Shown: piece by piece, positions 1 to 7,395 of the stretch
Position numbering within the stretch: position 1 is the first letter of the stretch
How the letters are laid out: each line of letters opens with the position of its first letter
Assembly (NCBI GenBank): GCA_030446005.1
Contig: JASUSP010000009.1
Span: forward strand, 1-44,249
DNA length: 44,249 nt
Direction of reading: 5' to 3'
Source: Tepidanaerobacteraceae bacterium
GTDB lineage: Bacteria; Bacillota; Thermosediminibacteria; Thermosediminibacterales; Thermosediminibacteraceae
Made by a program: the position numbers and the translations under genes
The notes under the pieces: generated by a model
The model's input: only the letters and a program-made list of their open reading frames with translations
Database searches by the model: none
Told to the model about the DNA's origin: nothing

Positions 1-211
1 ATTACAGCACAATGGAAAATTTTAGTTTTTAAGAAGAGCTTTCTATGGAAATGTCCCGTATTTATGGATTATATTGCAATCCTTATCACGGATTCAGGGC
101 CTATTCTTGGAGGAAAAACTTGGATTTTTCCTGAGCATGGGATCGATTTTTGCTGTTACCATTTTCGGCTTTGTTTATTCGTATTTGCTCTTTAAGAAAA
201 TGCAGAGCTAG
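1..211 (+). pseudogene. C-terminal remnant of a small membrane protein, frameshifted
   Basis: Two overlapping open frames look like one protein. From base 1 the frame reads through a hydrophobic stretch to about base 110, ending in a DSGPILGG-like segment. At a run of five A's (about 114-118) the sense moves to another frame, which carries a clear membrane helix, ends with a YSYLLFKKM-like basic tail and stops with TAG at 209-211. The join suggests a one-base indel in the A run. The tail (one helix and a positive cytosolic end) resembles small integral membrane proteins, but I do not recognise the family. The 5' part lies outside the window. It sits 26 bases upstream of an SdpR-like repressor. 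Confidence 0.4.
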
Positions 212-237
212 GGATAAGAAAATAGGGGGAAGTTGAT

Positions 238-516
238 ATGGGGCTCAGTTCGGCCTTTAAGGCCCTTTCCGATCCCGTGCGAAGGAAAATCCTTTATATG
301 CTGAGAGAAAAGGATATGTCAGCCGGAGAGATAGCGGAGAAGTTCGATATCTCCTGGCCCACCATTTCCCATCACCTCAACGTTTTGAAACAAGCGGGCA
401 TGGTTGTAGACGAGCGGAAAGGACAGAATATCTATTACTCCCTCAACACATCGGTATTTGAAGAAGTGGTGGCTTTCCTCATGGAACTTTGGGGCAGGAA
501 GGAAACGGGGTTTTGA
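238..516 (+). CDS. SdpR-like ArsR-family transcriptional repressor
   Basis: A 92-residue winged-helix protein of the ArsR group. It opens with the ALSDPVRRKIL helix typical of the family, followed by a helix-turn-helix at about residues 28-52 (SAGEIAEKF, then SWPTISHHLNVLK) and a beta-wing ending in QNIYYSLN. There are no cysteine metal-binding sites in the recognition helix, so it is closer to the SdpR type than to metal sensors. SdpR in Bacillus represses its own operon with the immunity membrane protein SdpI. Here no SdpI follows; the neighbour upstream is a broken membrane gene. The ATG has a good ribosome site (AGGGGGAAG, bases 223-231). The target is unknown and autorepression is inferred from the family. 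Confidence 0.8.
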   Translation: MGLSSAFKALSDPVRRKILYMLREKDMSAGEIAEKFDISWPTISHHLNVLKQAGMVVDERKGQNIYYSLNTSVFEEVVAFLMELWGRKETGF

Positions 517-536
517 AAATCGAAATAAAATTTCTA

Positions 537-565
537 TTGCCTATTGAAAAAATTTATAATATAAT
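537..565 (+). promoter_or_regulatory. Sigma-A type promoter for the glycine riboswitch and grd operon
   Basis: TTGCCT at 537-542 and TATAAT at 560-565 are separated by 17 bases, a near-consensus housekeeping promoter. It lies about 45 bases before the first conserved riboswitch bases and points at the trxA-grd genes. A second TATAAT overlaps at 555-560 but has no -35 at suitable spacing. Confidence 0.65.
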
Positions 566-609
566 AAAATCGGCCAGGAAGTTTTAAATAACTAAATAGC
601 CCTGTGGAT

Positions 610-791
610 GATGGGTGCGGGAGAGACCCCTCCAAAAAGGGGCGCCGAAGGGGTAAGCGGCAAAGTCCGCGAAACTCTCAGGCAAAAGGACCGCATCCGG
701 ACATGCCTCTGGAGAGCCGAAAGGCACCGACGGGGCAATTTCCCGAATTTACAAAATTCGGGAAAGAATCTCTCAGGTAGGCGACAGAGAG
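610..791 (+). promoter_or_regulatory. Tandem glycine riboswitch (gcvT element)
   Basis: Two glycine aptamers in series. Aptamer 1 (about 610-700) has GGGAGAGACCCC, GGGGCGCCGAAGGGGTAAG and GAAACTCTCAGGCAAAAGGACCG. Aptamer 2 (about 701-791) has CTGGAGAGCCGAAAGGCACC, a hairpin (fully paired CCCGAATTT and AAATTCGGG, 743-764) and AATCTCTCAGGTAGGCGACAGAGAG. These match the conserved core of the gcvT RNA. The 3' strand of the second aptamer's closing stem runs into the left arm of the terminator at 788-824, so glycine binding would block termination. That makes it an ON switch for the glycine-catabolising operon downstream. Family identity is confident; the direction of control is inferred from the overlap. 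Confidence 0.95.
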
Positions 792-824
792 AAATAAAGG
801 TATACCCCTTTATTTCTCTTTTTT
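788..824 (+). terminator. Riboswitch-controlled intrinsic terminator (expression platform)
   Basis: A perfect 13-base-pair stem (788-800 with 807-819), a six-base loop and a run of six T's at 819-824. The left arm shares bases 788-791 with the end of the second glycine aptamer, so the two structures exclude each other. Confidence 0.9.
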
Positions 825-866
825 GTTTGCTTTTGGGAATAATAAATTTACAAGGAGGTGAAGGCT

Positions 867-1181
867 TTGCTGGAGGTAAACAGCGAAAACTTCGAACAGG
901 AGGTATTAAAATCGGAAAAGCCAGTGCTTGTGGACTTCTGGGGGCCAAGGTGCGAGCCCTGCAAGGCCCTGATGCCCCAGGTGGAAAAGCTCGAGGAAGT
1001 ATACGGCGACAGGGTAAAGTTCTGCAAGCTTGATACTTCAAAAAATATGCGGCTCGCCATTAGCCAGAAAGTCATGGGGCTTCCGACCATAGCGATTTAC
1101 AAGAACGGCGAGAAGGTAGACCAGGTCACAAAGGATGTCACCATCGAGATGGTGGAAGAGATGATTAAAAGGAACATATAG
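867..1181 (+). CDS. trxA: Thioredoxin of the glycine reductase system
   Basis: A 104-residue thioredoxin fold. The active site reads WGPRCEPCK, so the redox motif is CEPC instead of the usual CGPC. The cis-proline segment GLPTIAIYKNG is present. Grd-linked thioredoxins often have unusual active sites. Its role is to pass electrons to the selenoprotein components of glycine reductase in the cytoplasm. It is the first gene after the riboswitch and 13 bases before grdE. No thioredoxin reductase gene accompanies it, unlike many grd clusters. The TTG at 867 is chosen because AAGGAGGTG (852-860) sits eight bases before it. The upstream GTG at 858 overlaps that ribosome site and is unlikely. Confidence 0.9.
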   Translation: MLEVNSENFEQEVLKSEKPVLVDFWGPRCEPCKALMPQVEKLEEVYGDRVKFCKLDTSKNMRLAISQKVMGLPTIAIYKNGEKVDQVTKDVTIEMVEEMIKRNI

Positions 1182-1194
1182 GGGAGGATAGAAA

Positions 1195-2478
1195 ATGAAA
1201 CTGGAGCTCGGGTATTTTAACGTAAAGGACGTGGTGTTCGGCGATGCCACCCGGTACGAAAACGGCGTCCTCACCGTAAGCAAGAAAGAACTTTCCGAGC
1301 TCGTCCTCGAAGACCAGAGGATAAAAGACGTGGACTTCGATGTGGCAAGGCCGGGTGAAGAGGTAAGGATAATTCCGGTCAAAGACGTCATCGAGCCCCG
1401 GGTGAAGGTGACCGGCGGAACTATTTTCCCGGGTTTCCTGGGAAAACCCACCACCGTGGGCGAGGGAAGGACCCACGTGCTTAAGGGGATGGCGGTAGTG
1501 ACGTGCGGCAGGATAGTGGGTTTTCAGGAAGGCATAATCGACATGAGCGGGCCCGGAGCCGAGTACACTCCTTTTTCGAAGCTCGTCAACCTGGTTGTTG
1601 TGGCAAATCCCGCGGAAGGCCTTTCCCAGCACGAACACGAAGAAGCCCTTCGAATTGCGGGGCTTAAAGTGGCGGCGTACGTCGCGGGCTGCGTAAAGGA
1701 AAAAGAGCCCGAAGAGATTAAGGTCTACGAGACAAAACCGTTACCCCAGGCCTTAAAAGAATATCCGGACCTTCCCAAAGTGGCTTACGTTTACCAGCTT
1801 CAGAGCCAGGGGCTTTTGCACGATACATACGTGTACGGCGTCGACGCCAAAAAGATAATACCCACCCTGATATACCCCACCGAATTGATGGACGGTGCGA
1901 TAGTCAGCGGCAACTGCGTTTCCGCCTGCGACAAGAACCCCACCTACGTACATCAAAACAACCCCGTCGTCGAGGAACTTTACAGGCGCCACGGCAAGGA
2001 TATAAACTTCGTTGGCATAATAATAACCAACGAGAACGTCACCCTTGCCGACAAAGAGCGTTCCTCCGACTACACGGCAAAACTCGCCGAATACCTGGGC
2101 CTCGACGGTGTCATCATCACCGAAGAGGGCTTCGGCAATCCCGATACCGACCTCATAATGAACTGCAGGAAAATCGAAGAAAAGGGAATAAAAACCGTGC
2201 TCATTACCGATGAATACGCCGGAAGGGATGGAGCATCCCAATCGCTGGCCGACGCCGATCCGAAGGCTGACGCGGTGGTAACAGCGGGCAACGCCAACGA
2301 GGTGATAGTGCTCCCGCCCATGAAGAAAGTGATAGGCCTGGTAGATACGGCCGCCGTCATAGCCGGCGGTTCCCAAAAAGCATTGAGGGAAGATGGAAGC
2401 ATCGAGATCGAACTTCAGGCTATAACCGGAGCCACTTCGGAAGTCGGTTTTACGCGCTTGAGCGCGGTAACTCTTTAA
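1195..2478 (+). CDS. grdE: Glycine reductase component B, alpha/beta proprotein GrdE
   Basis: A 427-residue protein that matches GrdE in length and order. GrdE is made as a proprotein and cleaved to give the two non-selenium subunits of substrate-binding component B; the new N-terminus carries the carbonyl (pyruvoyl) group that binds the amino group of glycine. The GNCVSACDKN segment contains Cys241 and Cys245, and cleavage is expected before Cys241. The C-terminal half has the ITNENVTLADKERSSDYTAK and GFGNPDTD segments. It is preceded by a good ribosome site (GGGGAGG, 1181-1187) and followed by grdA after a 21-base gap. Specificity for glycine, as opposed to sarcosine or betaine, is inferred from family resemblance and the glycine riboswitch. 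Confidence 0.93.
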   Translation: MKLELGYFNVKDVVFGDATRYENGVLTVSKKELSELVLEDQRIKDVDFDVARPGEEVRIIPVKDVIEPRVKVTGGTIFPGFLGKPTTVGEGRTHVLKGMAVVTCGRIVGFQEGIIDMSGPGAEYTPFSKLVNLVVVANPAEGLSQHEHEEALRIAGLKVAAYVAGCVKEKEPEEIKVYETKPLPQALKEYPDLPKVAYVYQLQSQGLLHDTYVYGVDAKKIIPTLIYPTELMDGAIVSGNCVSACDKNPTYVHQNNPVVEELYRRHGKDINFVGIIITNENVTLADKERSSDYTAKLAEYLGLDGVIITEEGFGNPDTDLIMNCRKIEEKGIKTVLITDEYAGRDGASQSLADADPKADAVVTAGNANEVIVLPPMKKVIGLVDTAAVIAGGSQKALREDGSIEIELQAITGATSEVGFTRLSAVTL

Positions 2479-2499
2479 ATTTCAAAGGAGGCGGATATC

Positions 2500-2970
2500 A
2501 TGTTTGAAGGAAAAAAGATAGTGATAGTAGGGGACAGGGACGGCGTCCCCGGTCCAGCCATAGAAGCCTGTATGAAGACCACCCCCGGTGAAGTGGTGTT
2601 TTCCACCACCGAATGTTTCGTCTGAACGGCCGCCGGTGCTATGGATCTGGAGATCCAAAAAAGAATCAAAGAACTGGCCGACGAGTACGGCCCGGAAAAC
2701 GTCGTCGTGATACTGGGCGGTGCAGAGCCTGAAGCAGCCGGTATTGCGGCAGAAACCGTCACCAACGGCGATCCGACCTTTGCAGGGCCGCTTTCGGGCG
2801 TATCCTTAGGGCTTGCAGTATATCACATTGTGGAGCCCGAGGTTAAGGCGGCGGTGGACCCTGCCGTGTACGAGGAACAGGTCGGGGTAATGGAAATGGT
2901 TCTGGACGTAGAAGGGCTTGCCAGGGAGGTCAAAAAGTACCGCGAGCAGTACTCCAAGTACAGGGCGTAA
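2500..2970 (+). CDS. grdA: Glycine reductase selenoprotein A (in-frame UGA = selenocysteine)
   Basis: A 156-residue GrdA, the small selenoprotein that accepts the carboxymethyl group from component B as a selenoether and hands it to component C. The frame starts at ATG 2500 (AAAGGAGGCG just upstream), reads TTECFV, then TGA at 2623-2625 (residue 42), then TAAGAMDLE. The [13 protein letters not shown] context is the hallmark of GrdA. A start after the TGA (ATG 2641) would lose the catalytic half. The neighbouring Cys39 and the selenocysteine form the redox pair reduced by thioredoxin. A SECIS-like hairpin follows at 2643-2656. The genome must encode SelA/B/C/D, not seen here. Confidence 0.95.
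2643..2656 (+). promoter_or_regulatory. Bacterial SECIS-like hairpin of grdA
   Basis: GGATC (2643-2647) pairs with GATCC (2652-2656) around the loop TGGA, which has G at its second position. The loop begins 22 bases after the UGA at 2623-2625. Placement and a loop G fit the bacterial SECIS model, where SelB binds just downstream of the recoded UGA. The stem is short, so folding should be checked. Confidence 0.55.
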
Positions 2971-3012
2971 ATTTAAGGCATCGTCCGAAAAGTCCGAAAG
3001 GAGGGCGGCACG

Positions 3013-4323
3013 ATGAGTAAATTCAGGGTTGTCCACTATATAAACCAGTTTTTCGCAGGGCTGGGTGGTGAAGAAAAAGCCGATTTACCGCCTCAGGACA
3101 GGGAAGGCCCGGTAGGGCCGGGCATGGCCTTTAACGCTGCCTTTGCAGGGGAAGCGGAAATCGTCGGCACCGTCATATGCGGGGATTCGTATTTCAACGA
3201 ACATCAGGAAGAAGCGAAAGCCGATATTTTGGAGCGAATAAAAAAATATAATCCCGATTTAGTAGTCGCAGGCCCTGCCTTCAACGCCGGGCGATACGGG
3301 ATGGCCTGTGGCGGTGTGTGCAAGGCTGTAAAGGAGACGTTAAATATCCCCGCCGTGACCGGCATGTTTAAGGAGAATCCGGGGGTGGAAGTGTATAAAA
3401 AAGACGTTTATATAATAGAGACGGCGGGTTCTGCAGCGGGTATGCGGGAAGCGGTTCCCAAAATGGCAAAGCTCGCCCTGAAGCTTGCAAAAGGCGAAGC
3501 TTTGGGTACTCCTTCGGAAGAGGGCTATATACCACGCGGAATAAGAAAGAACGTCTTCGTCGAAGAGTACGGGGCGAAAAGAGCCGTCGACATGCTGGTG
3601 AAAAAACTAAAAGGCGAGCCTTTTGCGACCGAATATCCCATGCCCGATTTCGACAGGGTTCCACCCGCACCGGCGGTAAAGGACCTCTCGAAGGCCACCG
3701 TGGCCTTAGTGACATCCGGAGGTATCGTGCCTAAGGGCAATCCGGATAAGATAGAAGCTTCCAGCGCTTCCAGGTTCGGTAAATACGACCTTGAGGGCGT
3801 GGACTATCTCACCCCGGAAAAGTTCCAGACGGCCCACGGTGGCTACGACCCCACCTACGCCAACGCGGACCCCAACCGGGTTTTGCCCGTGGACGTGATG
3901 CGCGAACTGGAAAGGGAAGGCGTGATAGGAAAACTCCACAGGTACTATTACGCCACGGTGGGCAACGGAACGTCAGTTGCAAGTGCCAGGAAATTTGCCC
4001 AGGAAATTGCAAAGGAACTTATCGCCGACGGCGTTCAGGCTGTAATCCTTACCTCCACCTGAGGGACCTGTACTCGTTGCGGTGCAACGATGGTAAAGGA
4101 ACTTGAAAGGGCCGGTATTCCCACGACCCACGTGTGCACGATAGTGCCGATTTCCCTGACGGTGGGTGCAAACCGTATCGTTCCGGCCGTCGCCATTCCT
4201 CACCCCCTCGGCAATCCTTCGCTGACAAAAGAGCAGGAGAAAGCGTTGAGAAAACGGCTGGTTCTTAAAGCGTTGAAGGCTCTGACAGAGGACGTAGACA
4301 GGCAGACGGTCTTCGAAGATTAA
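3013..4323 (+). CDS. grdB: Glycine reductase component B gamma, selenoprotein GrdB (in-frame UGA = selenocysteine)
   Basis: A 436-residue GrdB read through TGA at 4060-4062. The context VILTST-U-GTCTRCGATM gives the UxxCxxC motif of GrdB, with selenocysteine at residue 350. The selenol attacks the Schiff base of glycine held by the GrdE carbonyl group, releasing ammonia and making the carboxymethyl-selenoether passed to GrdA. N-terminal segments such as DRVPPAPAVKDL and TSGGIVPKGNPD are typical of the family. The reading frame continues unbroken on both sides of the UGA, and a strong hairpin lies at 4074-4090. It would otherwise appear as two genes (349 and 77 codons). ATG 3013 has GGAGGG 12 bases upstream. 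Confidence 0.95.
4074..4090 (+). promoter_or_regulatory. Bacterial SECIS-like hairpin of grdB
   Basis: TCGTTGC (4074-4080) and GCAACGA (4084-4090) form a perfect seven-pair stem capped by GGT. The loop starts 18 bases after the UGA at 4060-4062, and the first loop bases are G. This fits the distance and loop rule for bacterial SECIS elements read by SelB. Confidence 0.7.
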
Positions 4324-4363
4324 AACCACAGAAAAAGCACTGGCAGCCGAAGGAGGGCTAATC

Positions 4364-5908
4364 GTGAGCAATGCCGTGATTTCCGGTGCCAGCTACGTGC
4401 TGGTGCACGTGCCAAACCTCACGATGGTAGCTGGCACCACCCAGCTTTTAGAAAGGGAAAACCCGGGTTCCGAATATATAAAAAGGGTAAAGGGCCACTT
4501 GAGGACTTACGAAAAGGCCGTCGCTTACCCGCCGAACCAGACGTATATAGGAAATATATCACCCGAGGACTTGAGGAACATAAAAAGACCTTGGTACCAA
4601 AATCCGCTTAAAGATTCCTCGCGGTTCGGGCGTTACGGCGAGATAATGCCGGAAGACGAATTTTACGGCCTTATGGCCATGTCCGACGTTTTCGGCCTTG
4701 TCATCCTGGAACGGGAGTTTGCGGAAGGCGTAAAGCAAAAGCTCCTCAACCATCCGCTTTTTTCAGCGGATGACGTAAACCGCATAAAAAACGTTGCCGA
4801 TGAGGATACGATAAAAAAGCACGTGGAGCAGGGAGCCGTGGAACTAACGTATGATGGAAAACTCGTAGGGTCCGTGAGGAAGGCCCACGACCGGGACGAA
4901 ACCCTCTCGGCCCACGTCATGGCGGAGAATCTTGCCACGAAAGCATCAGCGGTGCTGGCCCTAAAGCACCTCTTTAAGGTCACCGGAATTTCACCGGGCG
5001 AAGTGGATTATATAATCGAATGTTCGGAAGAGGCATGCGGCGATATGAACCAAAGGGGCGGGGGGAATTTCGCCAAGGCGATAGGGGAAATCGCAGGCTG
5101 CGGCAACGCCACAGGGGCCGACATGAGAGGCTTTTGCGCGGGTCCCACCCACGCCCTCATAAGCGCTGCGGCCCTGGTGAGCGCCGGCGTGTATAAAAAG
5201 GTGGCGGTGGTTGCAGGAGGCGCCGCCGCAAAGCTCGGGATGAACGGCAGGGACCACGTGGCAAAGGGCATGCCGCTTTTGGAAGACGTGCTCGGCGGTT
5301 TTGCAGTGCTGGTGAGCAGTGACGACGGCGTAAACCCCGTTATAAGGCTCGATTCTGTTGGAAAGCACCCGATAGCAGCGGGTGCGGCACCGCAGGCCGT
5401 AATGCAAAGCATCGTCTACGACCCCTTGGATAGATTAAACCTCCGGGCCGATGAGGTGGACAAATACGCCCCGGAACTTCAAAATCCCGAGATAACCGAG
5501 CCTGCTGGCGCCGGCGATGTCCCGAAGGCCAACTACAAGATGATTGCCGCCATTGCCGTAAAGCGCGGGGAGCTCAAAAAGGAAGAGATGGAATCTTTCG
5601 TGGAAAAGCACGGCGTGGTGGGTTTTGCGCCGACACAGGGCCATATCCCTTCGGGAGTACCGGTTATCGGTTACGTCAGGGAAAGGATTTTGGCCGGAAG
5701 CATGACGAGGGCCATGATAATAGGCAAGGGGAGCCTCTTCCTGGGACGCATGACCAACCTCTTCGACGGCATATCCTTTATTATGGAAAAGAACCCCGGA
5801 GAGAAAAAAGAGGAAGAAATGCCGGACATTACGTCTTACCTGGCGGAGGCCTTCCGCGAATTTGCCGAATACTTGAAGGCAAGGGGGGACGCCGGTGTCC
5901 ATAGATAA
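4364..5908 (+). CDS. grdC: Glycine reductase component C, beta subunit GrdC
   Basis: A 514-residue protein with the thiolase/KAS III-like fold of GrdC. Features include GEVDYIIECSEEACGD, GGNFAKAIGEIAGCGNATGADMRGFCAGP and VAVVAGGAAAKLGMNGRDH. Together with GrdD it takes the carboxymethyl group from GrdA, makes an acetyl thioester and releases acetyl phosphate, which yields ATP through acetate kinase. The GTG start at 4364 is placed by AAGGAGGG (4349-4356). Its end overlaps the start of grdD by 14 bases, so the two subunits are probably translationally coupled. Length is as expected for the family. Confidence 0.93.
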   Translation: MSNAVISGASYVLVHVPNLTMVAGTTQLLERENPGSEYIKRVKGHLRTYEKAVAYPPNQTYIGNISPEDLRNIKRPWYQNPLKDSSRFGRYGEIMPEDEFYGLMAMSDVFGLVILEREFAEGVKQKLLNHPLFSADDVNRIKNVADEDTIKKHVEQGAVELTYDGKLVGSVRKAHDRDETLSAHVMAENLATKASAVLALKHLFKVTGISPGEVDYIIECSEEACGDMNQRGGGNFAKAIGEIAGCGNATGADMRGFCAGPTHALISAAALVSAGVYKKVAVVAGGAAAKLGMNGRDHVAKGMPLLEDVLGGFAVLVSSDDGVNPVIRLDSVGKHPIAAGAAPQAVMQSIVYDPLDRLNLRADEVDKYAPELQNPEITEPAGAGDVPKANYKMIAAIAVKRGELKKEEMESFVEKHGVVGFAPTQGHIPSGVPVIGYVRERILAGSMTRAMIIGKGSLFLGRMTNLFDGISFIMEKNPGEKKEEEMPDITSYLAEAFREFAEYLKARGDAGVHR

Positions 5909-7040
5909 GTCCGAACTTTTCAATATGCTTGCCGATGCTTTGGAAGGCCGTGGCACAAAAAAAGTGAGGGTGGGATTGACCGTCCACGGCAGCGAGCATC
6001 CCCCCGAGATGCTGGTAGGTGCGGCGGAAGAAGCGGTTCGAGGTCTGGATGGCGTTGAAGTGGTACTGATTGGCAGCGAAAAAATATCCCGTCGGGGTCT
6101 TACGGCGGTGAAAGCAGGCAGTTTGGAAGAAGCCCACCACATTATGGAGGAAATGCTGGATAGTAAAGAGCTGGACGCTGCCGTCACCATGCATTACAAC
6201 TTCCCGGTCGGCGTTTCCACCGTTGGGAGGGTGGTGACGCCGGCCCGCGGCAGGCCAATGCTAATCGCTACCACTACGGGAACCTCCGCCACTAACCGGG
6301 TTGAGGCCATGATTAAAAACGCAGTGTACGGCATCATAACGGCAAAAGCCCTGGGGATTGAAAACCCCAGCGTTGGAATATTGAATCTCGATGGTTCCCG
6401 GCAGGTGGAGCGCATTTTGAAACTGCTTTCTGAACGGGGTTACGAAATAAATTTTGCGAAGTCAATGAGGTCCGACGGCGGGTGCATAATGAGGGGCAAC
6501 GACCTCCTTGCGGGCTCCTGCGACGTCATGGTGACGGACACCCTGACCGGCAACCTCCTCGTAAAAATACTTTCGGCCTACACCACCGGCGGCGATTACG
6601 AAGCTCTGGGTTGGGGCTATGGCCCCGGCATCGGCGAGGGCTACAAGAGGATAATCCTCATCCTCTCAAGGGCTTCCGGAGCGCCGGTGGTGGAAGGGGC
6701 TATTCGGTACGCCGTAGAATTGGTCAGGGGGAATCTCCTCAAGAAGGCATCGGAGGAATTCGAAAAGTTGAGGAAGGCAGGATTTCACGAACTCATAGGC
6801 GAACTGGAAAAGACCGCAAAACCCAAGGAAGAAACGGGCATTGAACCGCCGCCCAGAAAGGCTGTGACGGAAGAGATAGCAGGCATAGACGTGCTTCAGA
6901 TGGAAGATGCGGTAAAGGTTTTATGGGAAAACGGAATATACGCGGAAAGCGGCATGGGATGCACGGGGCCGGTAATCCTCGTTGCCCCCGAAGACTTAAA
7001 AAATGCGGTGGATTTACTTAAAACTTCTGGATATCTATGA
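5895..7040 (+). CDS. grdD: Glycine reductase component C, alpha subunit GrdD
   Basis: A 381-residue PlsX-related protein. Near the C-terminus the segment ESGMGCTGPVILVAPEDL contains Cys356, which lines up with the active-site thiol (Cys359 in Eubacterium acidaminophilum GrdD) that carries the acetyl group before phosphate attack gives acetyl phosphate. Other family signs are GVLNLDGSRQVERIL-like and GSCDVMVTDTLTGNLLVKIL segments. The GTG start at 5895 lies inside the end of grdC and is preceded by AAGGGGGG (5881-5888). It is the last gene of the operon; a terminator-like hairpin follows at 7070-7094. Confidence 0.93.
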   Translation: MSIDKSELFNMLADALEGRGTKKVRVGLTVHGSEHPPEMLVGAAEEAVRGLDGVEVVLIGSEKISRRGLTAVKAGSLEEAHHIMEEMLDSKELDAAVTMHYNFPVGVSTVGRVVTPARGRPMLIATTTGTSATNRVEAMIKNAVYGIITAKALGIENPSVGILNLDGSRQVERILKLLSERGYEINFAKSMRSDGGCIMRGNDLLAGSCDVMVTDTLTGNLLVKILSAYTTGGDYEALGWGYGPGIGEGYKRIILILSRASGAPVVEGAIRYAVELVRGNLLKKASEEFEKLRKAGFHELIGELEKTAKPKEETGIEPPPRKAVTEEIAGIDVLQMEDAVKVLWENGIYAESGMGCTGPVILVAPEDLKNAVDLLKTSGYL

Positions 7041-7069
7041 AAAAGTCTTAACCATTATGTTTCTGATGA

Positions 7070-7097
7070 AGCCACGAATGTTATATTCGTGGCTTTA
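7070..7097 (+). terminator. Probable terminator of the grd operon
   Basis: AGCCACGAAT (7070-7079) and ATTCGTGGCT (7085-7094) form a perfect ten-pair stem with a five-base loop. Only a short T run (TTT including the arm) follows, so termination may be partial. Confidence 0.6.
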
Positions 7098-7100
7098 AGT

Positions 7101-7270
7101 TTGTCCAAAATTGAATATTTTTCTCAAATTATCTGACCGGGAAGCCGTGTAAAGTCTATCCGGTACCTTTTTGCGTGAGACTGCCTGATGGTGGTGAAAA
7201 AAGCGTGGTAGAACCGGACATAAGCATTGTATGCGACCAATCCAAAAATCGAGTCGGAGTTGCCGGAGTT
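7101..7270 (+). pseudogene. Relic of an Uma2-family (DUF820) nuclease gene
   Basis: In the frame through base 7139 the forward strand reads a NYLTGKPCKVYPVPF segment, then VRLPDGGEKSVVEPDISIVC and DQSKNRVG. These match the conserved core of Uma2-family PD-(D/E)xK proteins, in which the 'VxPDxSVVCD' block holds the catalytic aspartate. A TGA at 7112-7114 interrupts the upstream part, there is no start codon with a ribosome site, and the conserved C-terminal nuclease half is missing. After about 7262 the frame stays open to 7330 but no longer resembles the family, because it runs through a terminator hairpin. It is a broken fragment. The protein's function in bacteria is not settled; the family is restriction-endonuclease-like. 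Confidence 0.65.
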
Positions 7271-7285
7271 GCGGAACGAGAAAAA

Positions 7286-7315
7286 GACCGGGTCAAGGCC
7301 CGGCTTTTATTTTTG
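7286..7315 (+). terminator. Intrinsic terminator after the Uma2 relic
   Basis: CCGGG (7288-7292) pairs with CCCGG (7299-7303) around a six-base loop, followed by TTTTATTTTT at 7305-7314. It lies about 80 bases before the ABC-importer lipoprotein gene and insulates that gene from upstream reading. Confidence 0.65.
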
Positions 7316-7395
7316 CCCCTTTTAAAGTAACAAGAGCCCGTCTTTAAAAATATTATAACAAGAGATGAACTTTAAATTAAAAGGGAGTGGGGTAA

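Noticed and set aside
592-1041. Long open frames on both strands across the glycine riboswitch
   Set aside because: The bases are fixed by the RNA fold, and the frames have no ribosome site or family signal.
1753-2376. 207-codon antisense frame inside grdE
   Set aside because: Shadow of a well-conserved gene with strong codon bias; no ribosome site.
2620-2626. The in-frame TGA in grdA as a gene break
   Set aside because: The frame is open on both sides and the TGA sits in the family selenocysteine context with a following hairpin.
4060-4062. The in-frame TGA in grdB as the end of one gene and start of another
   Set aside because: The following UxxCxxC motif and SECIS-like hairpin show read-through.
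7159-7218. Stem pairing TCCGGT with ACCGGA suggesting a riboswitch before the ABC importer
   Set aside because: The bases are better explained as the Uma2 coding remnant; no known riboswitch core was matched.
7126-7310. Antisense frame of about 60 codons opposite the Uma2 relic
   Set aside because: Lacks a start codon and ribosome site; it is the shadow of the recognisable forward Uma2 frame.
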